In this document: piece by piece, positions 48,501 to 52,500 of the stretch
How positions within the stretch are numbered: the first letter of the stretch is position 1
Layout of the letters: each line of letters opens with the position of its first letter
From: Chrysomallon squamiferum
Lineage: Eukaryota > Mollusca > Gastropoda > Neomphalida > Peltospiridae
Direction of reading: 5' to 3'
NCBI GenBank assembly: GCA_012295275.1
Contig: CM022674.1
Coordinates: forward strand, 5,811,436-5,863,935
DNA length: 52,500 nt
Notes under the pieces: model-generated
Database searches by the model: none
Told to the model about the DNA's origin: nothing
The model's input: the letters and a program-made list of their open reading frames with translations, nothing else
Program-made: the position numbers and the translations under genes

Positions 48501-49051
48501 ACGAGGAAACGGTTAAAATGTCGAAAGAAGAAAACAGCAGCAGCAAGTCGCAAGATCCATCTTCTTCTAAAACTGCTGAAGCTGCTGACAAATCGCAGAC
48601 TGTGAAAACGAAAGATAATGAAAGCGGTGACAACCTGGAAAGTGGGACGGCTTCGAAAAGTTCCAAATCGGGCGAAAAATCGCAGAGTTTGAGTCGCGAA
48701 AACAGCAAGAAATTGCAGCAGAATCAGAAAGCGAAGGAAATCAGTTCAGCAACAATGTCTGCTAATTCATTGGGTGATTCTTCTGCAGTGGTGAAAGGTC
48801 AGAACGCAAAAACTGACCAGGTGAGTCAAGAAAGTGAAAATAAAACAGCCATGAACTCCGAGGAAAAGAAAAACAATGCAACGAATGCCGTAGCAATAGA
48901 AAAAAAAATGACTGCAGTTCCTTTCAGTCAGGACACGATATACACACTTGTTCAAACCAGTAATTCACCACCAGGGAATATTCCAGGTTCAGAAGTTAAA
49001 CTAAAAATGACCCATGTAAGAAGAAAAACTAGAGAGTCCTCAGGGAACTGA
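32288..49051 (+). CDS. TTLL10: Tubulin tyrosine ligase-like protein glycylase, TTLL10-like
   Basis: Join of 32288-32474, 36410-36528, 43361-43561, 44020-44179, 44861-45032, 45684-45824, 46575-46691, 47039-47132 and 47484-49051: 2759 nt, 918 full codons plus stop, with every junction in frame. Residues counted from the first complete codon (Asn): 1-47 are a Ser/Gly/Lys linker; about 50-410 are the TTL (ATP-grasp) domain; 411-918 are a disordered tail. Seen: [10 protein letters not shown] at the domain start, [14 protein letters not shown] (ATP-binding Lys loop), [36 protein letters not shown] and [10 protein letters not shown], which holds the Glu and Asn that bind Mg-ATP in this family. The FYIGG start and HLTNQF..KK are, as I recall, typical of TTLL10. 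Known: TTLL10 lengthens glycine side chains begun by TTLL3/8 on tubulin of cilia and flagella, and mouse TTLL10 also modifies NAP1-type proteins. The Glu and Asn are present, so activity is plausible. The 5' end is open: the first Met in 32288-32474 could start a core enzyme of 871 residues, but the open frame upstream of it suggests another coding exon. Confidence 0.9.
32560..32900 (+). repeat. T-rich tandem repeat after a TTLL10-like donor
   Basis: About five copies of a unit containing TTTAATATTTATATTCAAAA followed by TTGTTCTTTTAATTTT; the copies become shorter and more T-rich toward the 3' side. Confidence 0.8.
32901..36117. other. Remainder of the first TTLL10-like intron
   Basis: AT-rich, with CCAT/TTCA-rich stretches at 33590-34030 and 35540-35740, a TA/CA run at 33210-33240, poly(T) runs and ATT triplets at 35888-35918. 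No further exon was supported. The open stretch near 35060-35280 lacks family features. Confidence 0.5.
33590..34030 (+). repeat. Degenerate CCAT/TTCA-rich stretch
   Basis: Imperfect CATCCATT and ATCAACCCATTCATC words, ending in ATCT repeats at about 33990-34020. Confidence 0.7.
36118..36163. repeat. Perfect inverted repeat, 17-bp arms
   Basis: AATCTGAAATAGATAAA (36118-36134) and its exact reverse complement (36147-36163) with a 12-base loop, about 250 bases upstream of an exon. The downstream arm ends in TTTCAG|ATT, which looks like an acceptor. Confidence 0.85.
36410..36528 (+). CDS. TTLL10: TTLL10-like exon 2
   Basis: The acceptor is ttttatttcag before 36410 and the donor gtttgt at 36529. 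It encodes [26 protein letters not shown] and NYAAFKEG, the N-terminal lobe of the TTL domain. The end of this exon and its donor are partly duplicated about 135 bases further on. Confidence 0.85.
36505..36720 (+). repeat. Partial tandem duplication of exon end and donor
   Basis: The sequence around 36511-36550 (GCAGCATTTAAAGAAGGTTT and on through GTAACCATGGCAACCA) recurs, diverged, at about 36644-36688 (CTGCATTTAGAGAAGGTTTT .. GTAACCATAGCAACCA). Downstream sequence is also similar (AATGAG.CTA.TA.TAATCT). The unit is about 135 bp. Confidence 0.8.
36537..36550 (+). promoter_or_regulatory. RFX X-box-like site in TTLL10-like intron
   Basis: GTAACCATGGCAAC matches the X-box pattern GTNRCCNNRRYAAC at every fixed position. 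A second full match, GTAACCATAGCAAC, lies at 36673-36686, and two partial copies begin at 36963 and 37009. RFX factors drive ciliary genes; whether these intronic copies are bound is unknown. Confidence 0.35.
37023..38200. other. Intron sequence with no feature recognised
   Basis: Ordinary AT-rich intron of mixed composition. Near 37655-37668 GATCAAATTCCC resembles a pol III B box. No exon. Confidence 0.4.
38208..38255 (+). repeat. (GAT)n microsatellite
   Basis: About 15 GAT/ATG triplets. Confidence 0.95.
38981..39316 (+). repeat. ~170-bp tandem duplication with poly(T) in both copies
   Basis: Copy 1 (about 38981-39155) and copy 2 (about 39161-39316) share TAAAGAGCAA, AATGAAGAATAT, AAAGAAAGAA, a long poly(T) and TTCATTTTAATACTAAAA. 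Confidence 0.85.
39740..40212 (+). repeat. ~53-bp tandem repeat, nine copies
   Basis: Unit: GATTATTATTACTGTAAACC, TTCTGATATTTGAGTCTTAA, CAGTACTATACTA. Nine recognisable copies, some shortened. Confidence 0.9.
40780..41070 (+). repeat. ATT/GTT/ATC triplet block
   Basis: GTT run 40788-40808, then impure ATT and ATC triplets and TTTA to 41065. Confidence 0.85.
41425..41770 (+). repeat. CATA/CACA/TATA array
   Basis: Mixed CATA, CACA and TATA repeats. Open frames here are poly(His-Thr-Tyr-Ile) artefacts. Confidence 0.9.
42268..42410 (+). repeat. Three-copy ~45-bp repeat
   Basis: TCAATCATTTGGCATCATTC with TGTG/TGTA and a TTTCATTC tail occurs three times, starting near 42270, 42313 and 42370. Confidence 0.8.
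43199..43360 (+). repeat. TTTA array forming a splice acceptor tract
   Basis: TTTA units at 43199-43226 and from about 43279 up to ATTTACAG at 43360, immediately before the exon at 43361. Confidence 0.9.
43361..43561 (+). CDS. TTLL10: TTLL10-like exon 3
   Basis: The acceptor is atttatttacag before 43361; its pyrimidine tract is a TTTA microsatellite. The donor is gtatat at 43562. It encodes [33 protein letters not shown] and [17 protein letters not shown]. The FVPETYRL segment corresponds to the P.T(F/Y).L block of TTL-family proteins. Confidence 0.85.
43595..43800 (+). repeat. TTTA/ATT array filling a short TTLL10-like intron
   Basis: ATT/TTTA repeats, with about 17 pure TTTA units at 43727-43795, inside the 458-base intron 43562-44019. 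Confidence 0.9.
44020..44179 (+). CDS. TTLL10: TTLL10-like exon 4 (ATP-binding loop)
   Basis: The acceptor is tgatatttcag before 44020 and the donor gtaact at 44180. It encodes [18 protein letters not shown], the WI.KP......G.GI motif whose Lys contacts ATP in TTL enzymes. Then come a charged helix ([19 protein letters not shown]) and [11 protein letters not shown]. Confidence 0.9.
44275..44532 (+). repeat. ~135-bp tandem duplication
   Basis: CAGTAGCTTAGGGTCCAGAC, TATTTCTGAA, TGTTTTGTTTTTTTAATGTT and TGTAAGGGATTAGCT recur in order at about 44280-44379 and 44421-44530. Confidence 0.9.
44861..45032 (+). CDS. TTLL10: TTLL10-like exon 5
   Basis: The acceptor is taactgattcag before 44861 and the donor gtaatt at 45033. 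It encodes [20 protein letters not shown], the (K)FD(I/L)R..(V/M)L strand typical of the family. Then follow [15 protein letters not shown] and HLTNQ at the exon end. The last bases of this exon together with its donor form the unit of a tandem array in the following intron. Confidence 0.9.
45018..45385 (+). repeat. Minisatellite derived from an exon-donor boundary
   Basis: The exon end plus donor at 45021-45039 (TTGACCAATCAGGTAATTC) is echoed by about eight diverged units of roughly 40 bp through the intron, e.g. GATTAACCAATCAGATAATT near 45239 and AATCAGGTAATTCC near 45279-45292. The last copy is near 45365. Confidence 0.8.
45684..45824 (+). CDS. TTLL10: TTLL10-like exon 6
   Basis: The acceptor is tttttttcag before 45684 and the donor gtaagt at 45825. 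It holds 47 whole codons: [33 protein letters not shown] and KDWVYNSLT. The HLTNQ/FIQKK motif is split exactly at the junction with the previous exon. Confidence 0.9.
45840..46205 (+). repeat. TTTA run and three-copy ~100-bp repeat
   Basis: TTTA units follow the donor at 45825. GCTATAATACAGTCAGTTCT, then GTACTATAAGC, occurs at about 45874 and 45968, and a third diverged copy (GGAGTCAGTTCTATTCTGCA) near 46106, with shared AATGAAAATAAAATATCAT tails. Confidence 0.8.
46575..46691 (+). CDS. TTLL10: TTLL10-like exon 7
   Basis: The acceptor is ctattttcag before 46575 and the donor gtaagt at 46692. It holds 39 codons: [18 protein letters not shown] and [20 protein letters not shown]. The GFDFMID block belongs to the metal/ATP-binding part of the TTL fold. 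Confidence 0.9.
46692..47038. other. TTLL10-like intron, little repeat content
   Basis: Mixed AT-rich sequence containing a short direct repeat (AAGTTCTAAAATT, three diverged copies near 46959-47015) before the acceptor. Confidence 0.6.
47039..47132 (+). CDS. TTLL10: TTLL10-like exon 8 (metal-binding Glu/Asn)
   Basis: The acceptor is ggtttcctctcag before 47039 and the donor gtaagt at 47133. It encodes [20 protein letters not shown] and [11 protein letters not shown]. The Glu and second Asn of LIEININP occupy the Mg-ATP positions of the family (compare LLEVN.SP in other TTLLs). Confidence 0.9.
47484..49051 (+). CDS. TTLL10: TTLL10-like last exon: end of TTL domain and ~500-residue disordered tail
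   Basis: The acceptor is catgttttacag before 47484; the stop TGA is at 49049-49051. The first 15 residues ([13 protein letters not shown]) close the TTL domain. The remainder is compositionally biased: first basic and Pro/Arg-rich ([23 protein letters not shown]), then Asn/Ser-rich, then a long Lys/Ser/Glu stretch with imperfect units of about 15 residues of the type [12 protein letters not shown]. It is more GC-rich than anything else in the window and stays open for 521 codons on this strand. Function unknown; possible roles are microtubule binding or anchoring. Confidence 0.9.
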
Positions 49052-50720
49052 AATAGGAAATATGTTCTGTTTTTTTAAAATAATTAAGATTGGAAAAAAA
49101 AAAAAAAAATTTGTTGAGGTTTTTGTACATTTATTTTCTTATTACAGTTTTGTGATTTAATTGTCTAAAATGATTTATTTGCAAGTTTTAAATCTGAAAT
49201 CATTTTTCTCATTTATTTTGCAGGAGTAAAATGTCCATTAAGAAATTAAGTGTGGAAAAACGAAATCTCATATAAAAAAGTTTTAAAAATTATTTGCAAG
49301 TTTAATATTATTAAAAGCTACAAAGGAAAGATTTTAAAAAGTTCACTGATATTTATTTTTTTATTCCTTAAAGAAAAATGTTTGAAAAATTAATGTATAT
49401 ATTCATTTTGTTTGCAGTTTTAGAAAAAAGAAAAAAAAAAAAAAACGAATTATTTTTATTTATTTATTTTTTTTTACTGATTCTGTTTCTTTTTTTTCAC
49501 TGAAAAGAAAATTTTAAGTTTTTAGAGATAACTGAATAAACAAACAAATATTTATTTAAATGTGTTTGCATTACGAAGAAGATTAATTGTGTTAAATTTT
49601 CTGTTTCTGGTTTTATAACTGATTTGCTAAAAGGCCAGAAAGAAAAGAAAGAAAATTTAAAAATTAAGATCTTATTTTAATACAATGCAAATTTTGTTTT
49701 ATAATTTGTATCACTTTTTTTTTAGAAGTCTACAAAATAATAATAATAAAAAAATCTTTTTTACTTATATTTCTAGACAAAATCAAATCAAGGCATGATA
49801 TATTTTGAGGTGTTCCTTTTTTTCTTTTTTTTTTAATTCAGTTGCCATGATGATATTAAAAGAATATAAAAAATAATTATATCATGCTCAATATTTTTCA
49901 TTTCCATCTTCAGATTTCATTTTGGTTGTTTAGTGTTGTAAAATAGGTTGAAATTATTTTTAAGTTTGTAAAATTATGCTTGGGAAATTTGGGTCACTTC
50001 TGTTCAATTTCTGATTCCAAGTTTGACTGAAATGTTTTTATTTAATATAATTTTTTTTTTTTTTTTTTTCTGCATTTTATTGGGTTGCTGTGACCTAATT
50101 AAATCAGTGACTGTATTGAATTAGTTTGTTTATAATATAAATTCTAAATAAATGAAATATGCAATCATGTCAGTTTCAAATATTTTTGTTACATATTTTT
50201 TCGTTCACCATTTTTCTTTTTTAAATTTTAATAATAATCTTTAATTATGATATTTTATTATTAATATAGACATTAATCTATATTTATATTTATATATATT
50301 TATAATTATCTAAACAAGATGCATTCCTTAATATTTAAATATCTGTTCTACATTTAACACATATACATATGAAAATTATATCAATTACTTGTTTTAACTT
50401 AAAGTAAAGGGCTGCATTTATTCATATATTTCTATATTAAGAACATTTTTTAATTGCATCTTAGTATTCATATCTACTCTAATTTAAACAATATGGTCCA
50501 GAATTATTGCTTTTAATTTCATTTGAAACTAGATAAAATGTAAAAACATTAAATATAAAATTAAATAGCAGCAGTATTACATTAGTTATATATTAATTTT
50601 GTGTATTACAATGAATAAAGTGAATAATGTGTGAATAGTCTTTGATTTTTTTTTAGAAATAAACTGCAAACATTTTTGCAAATATTGCAGTTATTTGTCC
50701 AAATGTTATAGAATAAATGC
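49052..50720 (+). other. Probable 3' UTR of the TTLL10-like gene
   Basis: AT-rich DNA with no open frame worth naming after the stop. It has several homopolymer runs. AATAAA hexamers lie at 49535-49540, 50147-50152, 50614-50619, 50658-50663 and 50712-50717. The cluster of three within about 100 bases is the most likely cleavage region, but the exact end cannot be read from sequence alone. Confidence 0.45.
50614..50717 (+). promoter_or_regulatory. Clustered polyadenylation signals
   Basis: Three AATAAA hexamers (50614, 50658 and 50712) stand close together, about 1.6 kb after the TTLL10-like stop and just before the minisatellite that starts near 50790. TG/T-rich sequence follows each of them, as is common downstream of poly(A) sites. 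Confidence 0.4.
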
Positions 50721-50789
50721 TTGTTATGAGTTCTGTGCAAAATAATTTTTTTAACAATCAGTGCAGATATTGTATGATATGTTATTGTT

Positions 50790-51665
50790 TAATGTTGTAA
50801 TACATTGTATAATATCCTGTGAAACCTTCAACGGAATATCGAATGGTATCCTTTGATGTGCTGTATAAAATACATATCCTACAATAGTTTACAATGCACC
50901 TTCTATTTTGTATCCTATGAATGTTGCAAAATATCCTGTGATGGCATTATCTAAAATCCTGTGATGGGATAATGTATACAATCCTATAATTTCTAATATC
51001 CTGGATTGTTGTATAGTATCCTGCAATAGATTATTACTTAATATGTGAAAGATTATTTGATACTATCCTGTGATCCACTGTTGCATATCCTGACTGTTTA
51101 TTGTGGAATATCCTGGCTTGATTTTATATGATAGCCCTTAGTAGATAGGTTAACTGTTTTGTGGTAATATCCTACTGTAGATTATTTTATAATATCCTAT
51201 GAAGATTACAGTGATATCCTGAAAGGATTATTGTAAATGCTGCTCTAGATTATTGCATTATATCCTATAATGGGTTATTGTATAATTTCCTGAGATGGGT
51301 TATTGTATAGTATCCTGTATTGGAATATTGTATTATATAACCTTTTCTGGTATAATGTGCAATTTTTTGTTAGGGATTATTGTATATCCTGTAACAGATT
51401 ATTGTATAATATCCTGTTATGGTTTATTATGTAACAACCTTTAATGAATTACATATCCTGTCTTTGATTATTGTATAATATCCTGAAATGGGTAACTGCA
51501 TATCCTGCGATGGGTTATTGTACAATATCCTGTAATGGTTTATTGTATAAGGTTCTGGTTTATAATTCTTTCTTGTGATGGGGCTGTTACATAAAATAAA
51601 ACAAGAGGTATCCAACGATATCCTGTGATACATTATCCTGTATTATATCCTTTGGGATATGTGAT
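50790..51665 (+). repeat. Degenerate minisatellite, about 27 copies
   Basis: TATCCTGTGATGGGTTATTG followed by TATAA, with variations, recurs roughly every 25-40 bases. About 27 copies of the (A/T)TCCT core can be counted. Copies are highly diverged. Confidence 0.85.
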
Positions 51666-52500
51666 GCAATGAAGCCTAAATGTGATGGTTACATTCAGCA
51701 TTGATTATTTATTATTAAAAATGTTTCTCTTTTTAACTATTTAAAGATTTACACCTAAAGATTTTTTTTATAGATTTATATTTCATATTTTTTAAATATT
51801 TACTTACAACCCATATTGGATTTCACTGTCAAAAGTATTAGAATTGTTTTTAACTTTTTTTTATTTTTATTTAATATTATTTATTATTTTTGAACTTATT
51901 TACTGTTACTATGGTAATTACTACTGGTATCTATGATTATTGTTATTATTTAGGTGAAGTATAAAATCTGAGATATACAGTATATTCTGGTGGTGCCAGT
52001 TTTGTTTTCTGCAATAATTACACACACAGACAGACACACACACACAAAGTATTTATATATATTCAAAATCATCAAATTGTAATCATTCAAAATAAAAATG
52101 AATGGTATTCAAAATGATAAAAAAAATATATATATAAAAAAAATAAAAAAAATAAAAAAATGTGAAATACAAAATAAAAAGGATTTAAAAAGAAAAAAAA
52201 AGGGAAAAAAAAAAAGGTTGTCAGCTTCTTAAATTTAAAAGAAATGAAGACCAGAAATACAGAATTTAATAGCTTTGTTAAGTATGTTAAGACAGTGTTC
52301 AAAATAAAACTACTGTTATTTGGAATGGGTAAAAGATATGTAGGATTAGTAAAATGTAACAGAAATCTAGATCAGCAAAACTTTCCCTTCTCTTTTGTTT
52401 TATCATCACTTTTATGTTAATTTTCAGTTAGATGACTTTGCAAGAATTTAGAAAAAAAAAATTTGTTGAAAATGAATTTTGATATAGCATGTAGCTGTGT
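51666..52500. other. AT-rich flank, no gene recognised
   Basis: T- and A-rich sequence with a CAGACA/CACA run near 52020-52047 and A-rich repeats at about 52110-52215. No coding feature is supported. Confidence 0.55.

Noticed and set aside
48124-48708. Minus-strand open frame of 194 codons opposite the last TTLL10-like exon
   Set aside because: It is the mirror of a Lys/Ser/Glu-rich coding strand, giving Phe/Leu/Ser runs with no family features. The plus strand continues a recognisable protein through an in-frame splice.
50790-51665. CRISPR-like appearance of regularly recurring words
   Set aside because: The units are diverged, abutting and without unique spacers, and the locus is eukaryotic. 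It is a minisatellite.

Overview
The window looks like animal nuclear DNA. It is AT-rich, its coding information is broken into short exons with GT..AG introns in consistent phases, and the space between exons is filled with microsatellites and local tandem duplications. The ciliary gene content, the repeat style and one fragment resembling a mollusc SINE suggest a mollusc, possibly a cephalopod. That assignment is inference and is not proven by the sequence.

Two coding modules can be supported, both on the + strand. Module A (exons 11191-11341, 11834-12040, 13337-13526, 14058-14388) encodes about 292 residues of a cysteine-peptidase-like fold of the NlpC/P60 (C40) type. It shows DCCALV, then GDLVF, then HVEVWLG, and ends in an acidic tail with a stop at 14386-14388. 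Its 5' start is not securely found. Module B (exons from 32288 to the stop at 49049-49051) encodes a tubulin tyrosine ligase-like enzyme. It most resembles TTLL10, the chain-elongating protein glycylase of axonemal tubulin, and carries a roughly 500-residue Lys/Ser/Glu-rich disordered tail in one large last exon. All nine exon junctions from 32288 on keep the reading frame.

The main puzzle is how the two modules relate. They lie head-to-tail on one strand with no recognisable gene in the 18 kb between them. Module A ends in a stop codon, and the first module B exon needs a donor in phase 1 that module A does not offer. Either they are neighbouring genes, or one glycylase/NlpC-P60 gene has an additional exon in the gap. 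Candidate module B start exons that fit the phase lie at 19173-19254, next to a CpG-bearing island with CRE-, RFX- and E2F-like motifs, and at 24332-24341.

Layout: 1-11190 is AT-rich flank with microsatellites and two less repetitive islands (7060-7690 and 8880-9290). 11191-14388 is module A. 14389-32287 is spacer with long TG, GA, TATG and ATT arrays and a promoter-like island near 19.1-19.4 kb. 32288-49051 is module B. 49052-50720 is the probable 3' UTR with clustered AATAAA signals. 50790-51665 is a degenerate minisatellite, followed by AT-rich flank. Several introns carry tandem copies of their own exon-intron boundaries, notably after the exons ending at 36528 and 45032.
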